From positions 11,233,310 through 11,297,309 of the forward strand of contig NC_037275.1 of NCBI RefSeq assembly GCF_000002425.4: a stretch of DNA of 64,000 nt, given 5' to 3'. The first letter of the stretch is position 1, and the number at the start of each line of letters is the position of its first letter. A program made the translations under genes and the position numbers. Under the pieces are notes generated by a model. It made no database searches, was not told the origin of the DNA, and saw only the letters and a list, made by a program, of their open reading frames with translations. This DNA comes from Physcomitrium patens (lineage: Eukaryota > Streptophyta > Bryopsida > Funariales > Funariaceae). Of this stretch, positions 45,732 to 58,584 are shown piece after piece.

Positions 45732-47139
45732 ATGGCCTCACCAAATTACGCAGAACGTCGAAGGTCTCACCCGAAGTCACGGCGTCAATCTGCTCTAGCG
45801 GTGGTGGTGGTGCTCGCCATTGTGAGCGCATCCCTTCTCCTACCCGTAGCCCACGCCCAGCTCCTGCATCCGATCGATATGCTTACGCTGCGATCCATCA
45901 AGGCCACCATGAACGATCTCCCCGGTGGAAGCTTCTTCTCCACATGGGTCTTCGCACTGCGAATCAACCCGTGTCAGTCCTTCGCCGGGCTGCAATGCGT
46001 CAAGGTCGGCAGCTTCAATCGCGTCTCGTCGCTGTCTCTCGGCCCGCCCACCGCCGGCTTACCAGGCCTCAGCGGCTCCCTTCCTCATTCCCTCGGCGAC
46101 CTCTTCTACCTCCAGACCCTAACAATCTCATCCGGCGCTCTCCGTGGATCCATTCCCGACTCCATTGGCAACCTTCAGAACCTACGCACCTTCTCCCTGA
46201 GCCCAAATTATCTCTCGGGACCGATCCCCACCTCCTTTGCAAACCTCCACAACTTGGAAACCCTCCAGATCCGGAAGAACCTGCTGGAGGGGCAGATCCC
46301 GCCCGGGATCGGCAACTTAGCATCCCTCAAAGTCCTCGTCCTCTCCGAAAATCGTCTATACGGCCCTGTCCCTGAATTATCACAAACTCCCTTAATGCAC
46401 CTCGATGTCCGCAACAACGATCTCTCCGGCGGACTCCCACCTCTCCCGTGCTCGCTGCAGTATCTGTCCGTGACGAGAAACCAGCTTTCTGGACCCATTA
46501 ATGCCGTGGAGCCTCTCACCAGTCTCTCGTATCTAGATCTGAGCTACAATGAATTCACGGGGAGTATTCCGAGTGCGGTGTTTGAGTTCCCTCTCTCGTT
46601 TCTTTTGCTGAATCATAACCAGCTCCGGGGAGCAGTGAGCGTCCCCGCGGAGGTGACGATCTCGGTCGTGGACTTGAGTCACAACAAGCTGCAAGGAACA
46701 ATTTCTCCCTACTTGGCCGGGACCCAGAGCTTGTTCCTGAACAACAATTTGTTTGTGGGCACAGTACCGCAGGTTGGTAATCCCCCTTCCAACATCTTTG
46801 ATATCAATCAGCTCCATGAATACCATGCATGTAGTTTGTTGAAGGATTCCGTTCCGTTCCTTTCAAGGGAGTAACGAGTGGCGATGGAATGTGTGAATGC
46901 AGGACTTTGCGAATAAAATGCAGGAAGCAACGCTGCAATCGCTCTACCTCCAGCACAACTATCTGACAAACTCGGGGGCACTGGCGAACGCCGCATTGCC
47001 TCCAAGTGTGGCCGTATGTTTGCAATACAACTGTTTAGTGCCTCCTCCGCAGTCGCTGTGTCCGCCCAATGTGGACATGCCGGTCTCAAGGCCTGATTAC
47101 CAGTGTCTCAAAGCAAGCTCTGGCTCACCGGGAGACTAG
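45732..47139 (+). CDS. Secreted leucine-rich repeat protein, 425 aa
   Basis: Two exons, 45732-46772 and 46903-47139, are joined in phase 0 (CAG/GTTGGT to AATGCAG/GAC), giving 1278 nt. I chose the ATG at 45732 because the frame upstream has no other ATG. A basic N terminus (RRRSHPKSRRQ) precedes a hydrophobic stretch at about 21-40 and an AHAQ cleavage-like site, so it should enter the secretory pathway. The mature part starts with the plant LRR N-cap (HPIDMLTLRSIKATMNDLPG, then NPCQSFAGLQC). About nine or ten LRRs of the LxGxIPxxxxNLxxL type follow, and a C-terminal cap with paired cysteines (CLQYNC, SLC, YQC). No membrane segment or kinase is present. It resembles plant extracellular LRR proteins related to receptor-like proteins; partner and role are unknown. 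GC content is well above the neighbouring DNA. Confidence 0.88.
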
Positions 47140-48365
47140 GATCGATCGATACCACCTTCTTCTTCTTCAAGCCATTGCTCTCCGACTGCTAGCTCGCCAT
47201 TTTTTTTAGTTTTTTTTAGTTTTTTTTTGTTTGTTTTTGTGTATAGATGGGAACAGGGTGTTGTGTGTTTTTTCTTTTCTTTTCTTTTCTTTTCTGGTAG
47301 TTTCTGCAGACTGTCGATGCTTGGGTGAGCGCTCAGATATACAACAGAGCTCTCTTTCGTCAAGCATTCGATCGTAACTGTTCATGTAGAATGATCAATA
47401 TTCTGTACGAAAGTTTCAACCATTCTTACGTAGCGAACGAAACTAGGAGGAAGTGAAGTCCCCAGTTAGTTGATCAGTTTTGGTTGGTGCACACAGGCTC
47501 CGCAATATCACATTGCTAGTCTCTAGAATTTCGTAGCACATCTTTGGATCGAACGTGCTCAAAATAGTAGGCAAAAACAAAACAAAACAAAACAAAAATA
47601 TTGAGTTGGGCTGACTGGCTGACTGACTTTTGTTCCGAGGTTCTCAATGTTTTAAGGACATGCTCACTTCAGTGAAATATATGTAGTCTGAGATTATCCA
47701 TTTACCATACAACATTTCCACTAACCACTCGATTGCATAACAATATGAAAAATGAGAATGTAAAATGAAATCCTAATGTGTCAATCTGACATTGACCATT
47801 TTTCATGCTCAAACTTGCATATATCATTAACCGAATCTCTGCCATTTATGTCTCCAACAAGTGTCGTTTGGAGTCATTTGACGTTTGATTGATTGAACGG
47901 CAGTGAGATTCAAACTATGTAAATGTAATGTGATATTTTTAAGCTTTAAAATTTCTGGAGTTCAAAGAGAAAAGAACAAAGAAAAAGAAAAAGAAAGAGT
48001 AAACATCTCAGAATGGAGGATATAACATTAAGAATCACAAATTTACAGTTAACCTATTCATACTATTTAATGGTGTTAGTAATTGTTTTACTTACAACTG
48101 AAAACTTTTATTAGTTTGTTTAGTTTCTTTATTTTGCAAAAGAAAAAGAGAACAAATGCAATATTGCAATAGTTATTATAAAAAATGGAAATCAATGCAT
48201 GTAAAATTGTGAAAACTGATGGGTGAAGAAAAAAAAAAATGTAAATATGTATTTTGATTCTTTGTTGAAACTTTTCTATAATGAATAAAATTTTATACAT
48301 TGTATTTCTGTTTTCAATTCTTTTCAATACAAAAATAATCCAATTAAGAAATAGTTGCAAATGAC
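47140..48365. other. Convergent 3' flank of LRR protein and CCDC40 genes
   Basis: The two genes end toward each other here. The stretch holds T-rich runs, a (TTTTC)n tract at about 47270-47294, (AAAAC)n near 47576-47596 and plain AT-rich DNA. It should contain both 3' UTRs. I see no other gene. Confidence 0.6.
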
Positions 48366-49451
48366 TCATTGACTAATTTTCAAAGCTACTTCGCTTTGAA
48401 TAACCAAATTGTCTAACTTTTCTTGCAAATTTGGTAATTGTTCACTCAGTTCTCCAACGATTTTTATCAACATTTGTATCTTTTGATTTGCTTCATTTGT
48501 GTCTTCAATAATGCTTTTCTTGAAAGGGATACCTTTCCAATTATCATTTTTAAAGCTTTCATGTTTTTTGACAAGGCGTTGGTACATGGCAGTGGTTAGA
48601 AAAATCCTTGATCTTGATTTGTTCATTTCTCTTAACCTTGTCCTGTATTATGTTATCATATAAAAACAAGATAAAATTATAAATTTTCAAAATAAAAAAG
48701 AAAAGAAGAAATTAAAAAATCAAAATTTACTAATACTTTCTATTGAAAAAAAGAAAAGAAAAGTGTTAACAACATTAAGAATGTGTGTTTGTATATTGAT
48801 ATTCACTTACTTGGAATGCTCTTGTTGTAGAAGAAGTTCACTAAGATGTTCATTCAAGAATGAAATTTTATGATTTAAGGTGGTTTTTTGCGTTTCAAGC
48901 CCTTTTAACCTAGAGAAATGCAAATTAAATACCAAGCGTGATTTTTCAAATACAAAAGCTCAAAGTCATTGTAATAAGATATTTTCAAAAGAAAATTAGA
49001 GATTAGATATACTCACCTCGCATCACATTCCTCCACACTTTTATTGGTATTCTTAATTGTTTTTTTTAAATCTTCAACAGCTCTAACCATGCCAGCTTCA
49101 AATCCAGTTGGACCATCAATTCCTTTTTGATTGCTCATTGCCTAATCCAATGACTTTGGGTTTTAATGTATATTTTTATTTTTAAAACATATTTATGATT
49201 GATAATATATGTTTTCACATTTGAGTGATTGTAATCAACTTTGATATAATATTAACATTGATACCTAAGTCTAAAGTCAATAAAAACTAGTTAACATCTT
49301 AAAAAATTACACAATAAAAATTTATGGAAAAAAGAAGAAGAAAGAACAAGATTTTATTTATTTATTTATTTATTTATTTGTTATCATAAATTTCATGCAT
49401 ATTAAAGTACATTTTAAAAAAAATTTTAAAAAATTAACATTGAATTTTTAA

Positions 49452-49491
<40 letters not shown>

Positions 49492-50977
49492 GTATGTATG
49501 TATGTATGTATATATATATATATATAACAGCATATGCACTTGAAATCATTTTTTCTTTGTCTATAGGTGATGATTTGTTTTTGATGGTCTAATTTTACCC
49601 CTACTAAATATCCGTATTTAGCATAATTTCAGTTGTAATTATACAGTTTTTGAATACATAGAATTACAACTAATAGATATGTATACTAACATGAATATAA
49701 ATATATAAAATTTTAAAAATAGGAAAAGGAGAAAGAAAAAAAAGAAACCTCCATTTTTGAAGTAATAACTTTACGACAATCCACTTTGAATTCAAGAATT
49801 CGAATCAGTTTTTTGCGTTTTAATTGAAGCATATTGAATTCAAATTGCATATGATCAATTGAATTCTTGAGTTTGGAAAGTTCTGATGATCCTATATTTG
49901 GATCTGTAGCTTCCTGTGATTGAAAAGCATTGATTGTGCATGCATTAAAATGCATTTTAAAATATATTTCTTTTCAAGTTTATTAAAGAAAAAATCATGA
50001 AAAAATGGAATATCTTGATGGTATTCGTATTTTTTGATGAATTGAATTTGTGTGTCTTTCTTTTCTATTTTCGTTATTTATTTATTTATTTATTTTATGT
50101 ATATAAATTATGTGTCAAAACAATCCTTATAAAGAGGGATTTAAAAAAATGGTATATTAAAAAAAATTTCTAAAATTGGGTAAAGTATTTCATTTTTTTT
50201 CAGATAAAAAAACCCAAAATTTTTAAACTTATAATTCTGTGAAAAATTAACTTTTAAAAATTTATTTCTTTAATATTTACATCATTGGAAGGTATTATTT
50301 TACACATAATGACATTTCCAATAAATATTCAAATATATAAAATTCATTAAAAATCTTTCATAATATCATAAAATTAGATATGGTTTCAAAAAATTAAAGA
50401 ATTGATTTATTTATCAAAAACCAGCCAGAAGTCAAAATGGTTTATTACTTATTTAGTTCATATCCTGATTTTACCTGAATTTGTATTTCGTAGGATATTT
50501 TGTACCTCCATAGCATCACGTGATGTTCCAACTCATCTAAATGCTTGAGAGCATGATCTTTTTCAACTACTAAATCATGAAATTGCGATTCAAGATCCAT
50601 TGTTTCTTTTGCCAAGTCTTTCAAAATCACAACGTGTTGAGTTTGCATGTTCTTTGTAACATCAACCAATGAAGTCTCTAATGTGTTGTTTTTACCAATC
50701 AAATCATTCAACCTACACAATAAAGTAAATATCCTCTTTTTTTACATTTTCATGGGGAAAACATTAAAATATAGAGCGTTGTTTAAAACATTCTTTTTTC
50801 AATGTAAAATCCACAGAAAAAATTATCTTGAAAAGGAAAAAGACATAAATTTGTAATAAATATTAAGAATTTAATTAATGCAAGATAAAACAACTTGGAT
50901 AAACGATACTTATTTTTTTCTTTCAACATGTTAAATTGAGTATTATTATTTATATAATTCAAGAAATTACAGTTTTA

Positions 50978-51070
<93 letters not shown>

Positions 51071-53917
51071 CATATATATATACACATGAACATCCTTGTG
51101 TGGACATGTGTATACAAACTTGGTACCTAGCAATTAAGTTTCGTTTTTGACCTATCTCAACTTGAAGGTCCTTTGAAGATTGTATTTGTATATTACATTG
51201 AGCATCAACTCGATATTTCCTTTGGATTAAAATTCCTTGATCATAAATTGCACGTTGCACTTGTTCACTTAATGTATTGATATCATTTTGAAGACCCACA
51301 AGTGAAGTTTGCAATGACAACCATTGCCTTTGAGATTCATTCGATTCTTTTAAATTTTGATTAATTTCAATCCTTAAGTTATATATCATAGCTTCCCATG
51401 GTGATGATGCATCCGGATGTGACATATTAGCAGTCAATTGCTCATATTTTTTATTTAGACGCATGATCTCTTTTGTTTTTAAGTCCACTTCTCGATCTTT
51501 TTGTTTGATCTCTGCATCAAATTTAAAGATGATATTATATTTTGCAGCAACATCATCATTCACCATTTTCAGTGCAATGTTTATTTCTTGATTATATGCT
51601 TGAACCGCAAGGACTTCACATCTAATAGAAGATAGTTCATGGTTTAGCTTTGTGGCCATGGAATCTTGTTTTTTCACTAATTTTCTTAATTCGCTAATAT
51701 TTGCAACTTTTGCTTCTGCTCCTTTTTCTTCAAGGATCACTTGTTCTAATAGTTTTGACATTATTTTGGTCTCCAATTCATTAATTTTATTTTTTTTTCT
51801 TATGTATTGTGTATTGACTTCCTAAATGAAGAAAAACAAATCTTGTATTAGTTTCCAATTTTTTTTTATATGAATTGTGATATGAAATTTGCTTTAAACT
51901 CTATATGTATAGAAGAAAAACTTATACACAACAAAATTTGAGGTGAATATGTGCAAAAAAAAGTATATTTACCTTTATTGTAAGTTTTAGCTTTTTAATG
52001 TCTTCAACAGCAACTTTGATTTCATTTTTTACTTTTTCAACCTTGATAAGAACTTTTGCATATTGTTGATTTACTTTTGTGCATTGATTTGTCACATTGT
52101 TGATAAATTTTGCTACCTCTTTCATACTACTATCGATTTTCAAGAGTCTAAATTTGGCTCGATCACATAAATTATTCATCTTTCCTGTATCTTTTACGTA
52201 TCTTGATTTTTCGATTTTTATTCCTACTTTCACCTCTGCTTGTTTATCAATCGCATCTCTTAGAAGCTGCAAAATACATACCACATGTGCATTGCATATT
52301 TACTTTTCATGCAAACTCATTTAAGATTTTGCAATATCAAAGACATAAACCATAACATTTTTGAAATTCTCTATATCTATATATAGACATACACACACAC
52401 ACACACATACATTAAAGTGAAATATGTTACAATTAGATGGCAGACTTATTAACCTTCACAGCATTATCACAACGAGTCAAGGCTATCAAAGTAGTCTTCC
52501 ACTGAAAAGTAAGCTGTCTTTTTTCCGCATGAATAGAGGCCATTTCTATGTCAGCTTCTTTTAGAGCGAGGTTGGCAAAAAATGATTCTCTTTTCTGAGC
52601 TGAGATGTAAAATTTCTAGAATTATTCTCAAGAAAAAAAACAACAACCATCCATAAAACATTTCAAAGACTGCACACGTGCTCATCAACTTGTTTCTGAA
52701 CTAGTGAATGATTTCGCAGCACAGCCATTAAAAAGGACCAAGGATCTTCTGTTTCATAATACCCACAGTTTTCAGACACATTCTGCCAACTTAACATGCT
52801 TGAAAAACTATAACCATGGTCAAAATGATAACAAAAACACACTCTGATACCACGTTAAATACATTGAAAGAGAAATTTAACAGTGTTCAGTTAATGTTGT
52901 TCATTTCAACTGCAACACAATCACCATGGTTGTTCATAGAAAGAGAGCCTGACAAACCTTCAAGTTGCCCTTTGGTCAGTTCGACTTTGTTCAGGATTTC
53001 TTGGATCCGAGTTTGGCAGTCGTCAATGGCCGCATCTTGCAGCTTCTTGAGGGACTCAATCCTGAGAGTTGCTTCTTCGGTTGCATATGTGGCACGCCTG
53101 TTCAATGCAATATCACCTTTGAGCTTCTCACTCAAATCTTCCAGCGACATCAACACGTTTGTGATGTTATCAAGCTCTCGTCTAGTTTCAGCTGTTTTGT
53201 CTACAATGACTTTGTGCTCTTTGGAACGCAGCGCATGTTGCTTCTCCATCGTGTCTAACTCTTCCCTAGCCTGCTATACATCAAAGCAACGTTTAGTTAC
53301 AATCCAGGGAAATTGCATTCTCTAATCACCATGCTTCTAAAGCAGCAGACGTTGAACTGTTGCTGTTCACCACTTCGACCTATCAAGGTTAGCATCATGC
53401 CAACGTGGGTAAAGACTGGCGTCCCCTAACGGAGTCTAGCGTTGGAGAAAACAACTTTTTGAAAGAGTTATTATAGTATTAAAAATGCAATGTATAATAC
53501 AAAGTAACTCATCAGTATGAAGTTTATCACAAGAAGAAAAAAAAAGATAAAAAGATAAAAAGATAAAAAGATAAAAAAAGAAAACATATTGACCTTTGCA
53601 TGACCTTGAGAAGCTGTGTCAAGAGCGACGGTTGTCTTCGTGAGACTGGCATGTAGACTAGCCAGATTGCACTGGAGGTCATACAATTGCACTCCAGCCT
53701 CCTCCCGATCCTTGGTGGCTCGCAGCAGATACCTCTTTTGCTCATAGATTCTATCTTCAATCTCATGCTTCTTGTCCAACAACTGCTTCTTAAGTCTCTC
53801 CTGCACCTGCAGCAAGACTTTCTCGTTCCGGAGATCCGAGCTTTCACTGGAAGATGCCACGCTAGCCGACATATCCTCTTCGAGAGAGGACTCCGGAAGA
53901 GTAGCTAGGTTCGCCAT
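48366..53917 (-). CDS. CCDC40: Coiled-coil protein, CCDC40/FAP172 homologue (axonemal ruler), 891 aa
   Basis: Ten exons on the minus strand: 53594-53917, 52958-53270, 52454-52599, 51973-52266, 51127-51821, 50475-50712, 49749-49913, 49017-49141, 48811-48909, 48366-48642. They total 2676 nt, every junction is GT-AG and every phase fits. The protein is almost entirely heptad-rich coiled coil. CCDC40 hallmarks appear in family order: [20 protein letters not shown] (exon 1), [18 protein letters not shown] (exon 3), [15 protein letters not shown] (exon 5), [15 protein letters not shown] (exon 6) and [20 protein letters not shown] (exon 7, about residue 691). In algae and animals CCDC40 pairs with CCDC39 along the doublet microtubule. 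The pair sets the 96-nm repeat that positions inner dynein arms and the dynein regulatory complex. In a land plant it would act in sperm flagella, so male-organ expression is expected. Exons are AT-rich like their surroundings. Intron 5 carries a long (TA)n tract. Confidence 0.88.
49454..49527. repeat. (CT)n(TATG)n(TA)n compound microsatellite
   Basis: About 18 CT units are followed by several TATG units and then TA units. The tract lies in the intron between the seventh and eighth exons of the CCDC40 homologue. Confidence 0.95.
50979..51086. repeat. Interrupted (TA)n microsatellite in CCDC40 intron 5
   Basis: About 100 bp of TA units are broken at regular distances by single C residues (TACATA). 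It lies just downstream of the fifth exon of the minus-strand gene, so it would be part of the transcript and could form an AU hairpin. Confidence 0.95.
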
Positions 53918-56266
53918 GGCGCTTCAACTCAAACAGGGGGTAATGGAATGAGGAGCTGGACTTCACAGAGGATGTCTGTAGACAAAGTGAAGCATGCGGG
54001 TTTATTTGTTTGTAATAGAATTTGCTTTGTGCGTTTCGTGAATTTATCTCTGTTACCCATGCCTACGCGTGTCTGAGGATGTCTCAGCGGTTCACTTCCT
54101 CTTGCATTGGCAGCACCTGCACAACCTATGGAATGAACACTGTCAATACGACTGAGTTCAACAGGGCCATGGTAACAGGAGGCTTCATGGTTAATTTTCA
54201 ACTGATTGAGTGAAATTTGTGGATCCGTTGCGTCTCTTTGTTCGAAATAAAAATGTTGTCCATAAGAGTTTACGCCAACAGCCTCCAAAATCACACCGTG
54301 ATTAGCTGGATATAATTCAAACTGTGCATCAAATTCTGCTCAAGATTTGTATGCTTGGGAATTACCGCTGCAAAATTCAAGCAGCTCCGGGACAAATTTG
54401 GTGCAATATAATTGGTGGTGGGATCTCCTCTGTGATCCATAATTAGAGAAATCTTCCAGAAGACCAATGAATTTCGAGCGGATTTCTGAACTTCACTTTC
54501 CACATATCTTGTAAGATCTAATGTTATTTATCTTCGTGATGAACGTCTGTTTGATTTCGGTTTTGAAGAGCTACGTTTCAAAAAAAAAATAACGATTCTG
54601 GCATTACAGATATTGCCAACAGGAACCGCAAGGAAACGCTCACAACAGGAAACCCATAATAGTTTCTTACAAGAATCGACTTTATCTCCAGAGATAAAAT
54701 GCGTCACGTTCAAAGCTACTTACAGTTCTGTCATCAATCCACTGGAATGGCTGCAGCAAATGGAACCCAACTGCCACGACCAAGACTTTCTGCAAAACAG
54801 ACGCTGCTTAATCAGAAACTACAGAGGTCCAGCGACGAACACAACGCTGGGTGGGTCTCCAAAATTGGGCGAATTGGAACGCACAGCCTGACATCAGCGA
54901 GGGTCTTCTTCTAGCCACCTCGGATTTCTCAATCCCAAGGGATCATAAGAATTTCGGCAACAGCGACAAAGAATTTCAAAGATTCGCACATATTGGATCG
55001 AGTTTCTCTACTGATTGCGCCAAACCCTAAATTTAGAACTAATTTTAGAACTGGCTGGTTTGACGACGGAAATCTTCTTCCTGTCGAATTAGGGCACAAC
55101 CAACAGCGAAGATCGCAGGGAACCCTGTCGAAGGAAAGCGAATTGAAATCTATCCGGAGCTATGGAAATTGGGCCATGGGATGCGAAGCCTGCTCCAATC
55201 TTATCCGTCACACAGATACATCCCCCTTGGCCACAACCTTTTAATAGAAAAACCGGACCCTAGACTTGGTGTCCGGAGTTCATCCGTCAGATGAGTCCCA
55301 GATCGTGCGTGTAGGCCCTGTTTGTTCAAAGTGCGGCATCCGGGTGCTGATTGTGTATAGTTTAATCTTTTGGGTTTTGCTTGTCTGTTCACCTGCAGAA
55401 AAAACTAGCTCTCACACGATCTTGCCCAACTCGGACTCGATTTTGCGAAAGTGCTGGTCCTTTGGCTTTCTTATAGTGCTCTGTTCGGTTTGTGCCCGTC
55501 TTGCTGGTAGTCGTACCTCGCAATGGGCATGACAATTGCCAAATTCTATACCCTTATTAATGAGGGCGCGTTTTAGTAGCTAAATGTTGATATGGGGGAG
55601 CGTAGAAAGCATCAGTCAGGGTGCTGGTTTCAGTTTTTCATGATTTTGGTAATCGAAGACTGATTCGCAAGTGCGAAAGATTTCGTGTCCCGGCGGTCTT
55701 TCCAGTGCGTTTTCGTGTAATCGGATTCAAAGGATGCTGTGATTGAAGTCACATTCTATCCTCTCACACGGATTCTCTGCTTCACGACGTCATTCAAAGC
55801 AACTCAACGATATTGCAAACTAAATCCGTCTTTGAGCACTCTGATACAAGTGACGCTACAAAATTCTTATTTGTGAGCTGCTGTGACCATCCCTCTAGTA
55901 GAGACTTAATTGTCGAGCAATTTTCTGTATAGTTTTGGGTGAAATCTCTTGTAGATGATCCTGTCCTTCCTTTGATTTTCACTATCTGTGTCCATTGAGT
56001 TCTATGTCTTCCAAAGCAGAATTCCGGCGATCGATCTAGCAGTTTTATCAATTCCGTGGGCGCCTCATTCGTCTTGTCAGTGCAGTGTCTTCAATGGCCA
56101 GGCTTAGATACTATGATCGTGTCTGTCCTGTATGGTGGTTACAAACTGATGCATTATCTGGCGTTTGTGATGTGCAGGACACTTTTGTAGCAAGCCATTG
56201 ATTTGCATAGTTACCATTTTAAAATTATGATGACTTTTGTAGTCAGGAGCTAGGAACCATTTATCG

Positions 56267-56302
<36 letters not shown>

Positions 56303-56467
56303 AAAAGGTGCATCCAGGTATAGCTAAGAATAAGGATAGATAGCAACAGCGAATGTTTTGCATATTGTAAAGTAATGTCAAGTGTACCTGCTGATCAACA
56401 AGGAGAGGCCAGGGTGACACTGTAGGCGACAAGCTGCGAATATCATATGCTTTGAGCATCGTTGGCT
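53918..56467. other. Divergent intergenic region between CCDC40 and serine acetyltransferase
   Basis: The two genes point away from each other across 2.5 kb, so this stretch holds both promoters. Composition is balanced at 53920-56250, unlike the AT-rich flanks, and there is a CAAACCCTAAA telo-box-like motif near 55020. A (CT)n tract at about 56270-56299 lies about 170 bp ahead of the acetyltransferase start, the sort of CT-rich leader often seen near plant transcription starts. Open frames up to 121 codons show no domains. Confidence 0.5.
56270..56299. promoter_or_regulatory. (CT)n tract upstream of serine acetyltransferase
   Basis: About 15 CT units on the plus strand lie 169-198 bp ahead of the ATG. 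CT-rich tracts are common in plant core promoters and leaders. Whether this one matters is not shown by the sequence. Confidence 0.5.
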
Positions 56468-57870
56468 ATGGAGTCTCTGGCTTTTACCACCTTAGCGGCG
56501 ACATCCTTCAGCTCCAGGATATCCAATTCACAGCCCAAATTCTGTCCAGAAGGTTGCGTGAAGTGCAGCCCAGTGTCTTTGTCTCTTTGGTCCTCATTTC
56601 TCTCTTCGTTAAAGAGATCTGAATGCTCCTCCTCATCGACGAGTTTCAGGGAATCACTATTATATGGAGAGCAGTTCAAGGCTGTCGAGAAAGTATGTAC
56701 AGTTAGAACCAACAGAAGGATATCTATGCGAAGCGCTCGAGTGGCTTTCGTGGATCAATGTGGCTCCGATAATTCCCGGGACTCGAATGCACATATGACG
56801 AATGAGCAGGATCCCAAACGATTGACCAATGGTCATGCTACATCTATACAAGCACCAATGGAGGATGTATCAGCGCGAGGGATGGAGTTGAACGGAATAT
56901 CCTCGAACAGAGTCACCACCTCTTCGGTAGTTGAGAAGACCATTGTGACAGAAAAAAAGAACGTGGACGTTGATGAACTTTGGCTTGAAATTATAGCGGA
57001 AGCCCGGCTGGAATCGGAGAAAGAGCCTGCTCTTGCCTCGTACTTCTACTCATCGGTCATATCTCACAAGTATGGGCATTTCCGGCCTATGTTTACTCTT
57101 GAAATGTTCAAACATAGGAACAGTATTCAGGGATTTACTTTGCGACACCTTCTGGTTATTTGTGCAGGTCTTTGGAGCGTGCTCTGGCATTTCATCTCAG
57201 TAACAAGTTGAGTAACCCCACTCTCCTTAGCACCCAGCTCTTTGGTCTCATTGTGGACATCTTCAACAGTGATGTGGCTATACGACGCGCCATAAGAGAA
57301 GATTTGAGAGCAGTTAGGGTCAAGGATCCTGCATGCTCCTCGTACTGTCACTGTCTCTTGTACTTCAAAGGCTTTCTCGCATGCCAAGCGTACAGGGTCT
57401 CACACTGGCTCTGGAACAATGATCGGCCGTCTCTTGCATTCTTAATGCAAAGCCGTGTGTCTGAGGTGTTTCACGTGGATATTCACCCTGCTGCCACAAT
57501 TGGTTCCGGCGTCCTCTTCGATCATGCCACAGGGCTGGTCGTGGGTGAGACTGCCATCATTGGAAGCAACGTCTCCATTCTGCACAACGTTACTCTAGGA
57601 GGGACAGGCTTGCTCGGTGACCGGCACCCGAAGATTGGAGACGGTGTTCTCATTGGTGCAGGAGCCATTCTGCTTGGTAACATTGTGATAGGAGAGGGCG
57701 CTAAGATTGGCTCTGGATCTCTTGTGCTTATCGACGTCCCACCTCATACTACAGCTGTGGGAAATCCTGCACGCTTAATTGGTGGCAAACAAAGTCCCAC
57801 AAAGTTGAAGGACATCCCCAGTGAGACAATGGATCACACTATCAAAGGCTGGTCCGACTATGTCATCTGA
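56468..57870 (+). CDS. SAT: Serine O-acetyltransferase, probably plastid-targeted, 434 aa
   Basis: Two exons, 56468-57069 and 57168-57870, are joined in phase 2 across a 98-nt intron (AA/GTATGG, GTGCAG/G), giving 1305 nt. The enzyme transfers acetyl from acetyl-CoA to L-serine, the first step of cysteine synthesis. The helical N-terminal domain (VDELWLEIIAEARLESEKEP, from about 167) and the left-handed beta-helix (about 300-400) are complete. The dyad expected from E. coli CysE is Asp305 (VDIHPAA) and His320 (FDHATG), with His354 in GDRHPKI. The C terminus WSDYVI ends in isoleucine, the residue that docks into O-acetylserine thiol-lyase to form the cysteine synthase complex. About 165 residues precede the catalytic domain. 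They are Ser-rich and nearly free of acids at first (SLAFTTLAATSFSSRI), which suggests a plastid transit peptide. The linker is longer than in common plant forms. Confidence 0.95.
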
Positions 57871-58584
57871 ATCAAATTAGGTCTCCACTTAATTTTAGTT
57901 ATATCCCCATTAGGATTTCTGGGATTTGATGCACGTTGCACGTAACGATTGTCATTGCGACATGCATTGATTCCTCAAGGTAATGATCAGTTAGTCTTTT
58001 TTGTGCCAATTTACTCGCTGCATATTTACTAGTGACAACTCTTAAGCTAGTTACAGAACTGGTGTTTCCTGAATCTGTTTTTCGTTGTCGTCTTGCTTCT
58101 GTTAGGCATGTAAAAGTTTGAATTTTTTTCCTGTTGTTTGTGGCTGTAACGGGATTTCAACAAATTCTACTGACCCTGCTTCTGATAATCGGAGCGTTAC
58201 AGGAAGTTCCTGGTAATGGCATTACCGAATCCTCTTGATCGCTCCTGGTATTGATTAATTGCTGCATGTGCTCTGTTTTGAATAGTAGATAGTTCAGAGC
58301 TATTTCATTTTTGGAGACCAGAACAGGAAAAGAAGAATGCTCCAGATCTCTGAATTGGATTGGGTGAACTATCATGTGACTGGAGCTTTTTCATTCAATT
58401 GTGGGTCACAGAATTCCCACAACCTGGCCAGCAACTTAGAGGAACTCAGGTTATAGCTTACTCTCTCACTATCGGAAACCACCATAGATTTTCATTCAGT
58501 TAAAGAAGCTTCTAAAGAGTTTTACGGAAATGCCAAAGCAAAATAATAATAATAATAATAATATATATATATATATATATATAG
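57871..58584. other. 3' flank of serine acetyltransferase
   Basis: This should contain the 3' UTR. It is T-rich, with no second gene visible. It ends in (AAT)n and (TA)n repeats (about 58543-58582) into which the MITE below is set. Confidence 0.6.

Noticed and set aside
45944-46375. 143-codon plus-strand frame inside the LRR gene
   Set aside because: Out-of-frame reading of a GC-rich exon. The real frame shows clear leucine-rich repeats.
54613-55532. Plus-strand frames of 92, 83 and 88 codons between CCDC40 and serine acetyltransferase
   Set aside because: No start context, domain or splice structure. The stretch is better read as shared upstream DNA and leaders.
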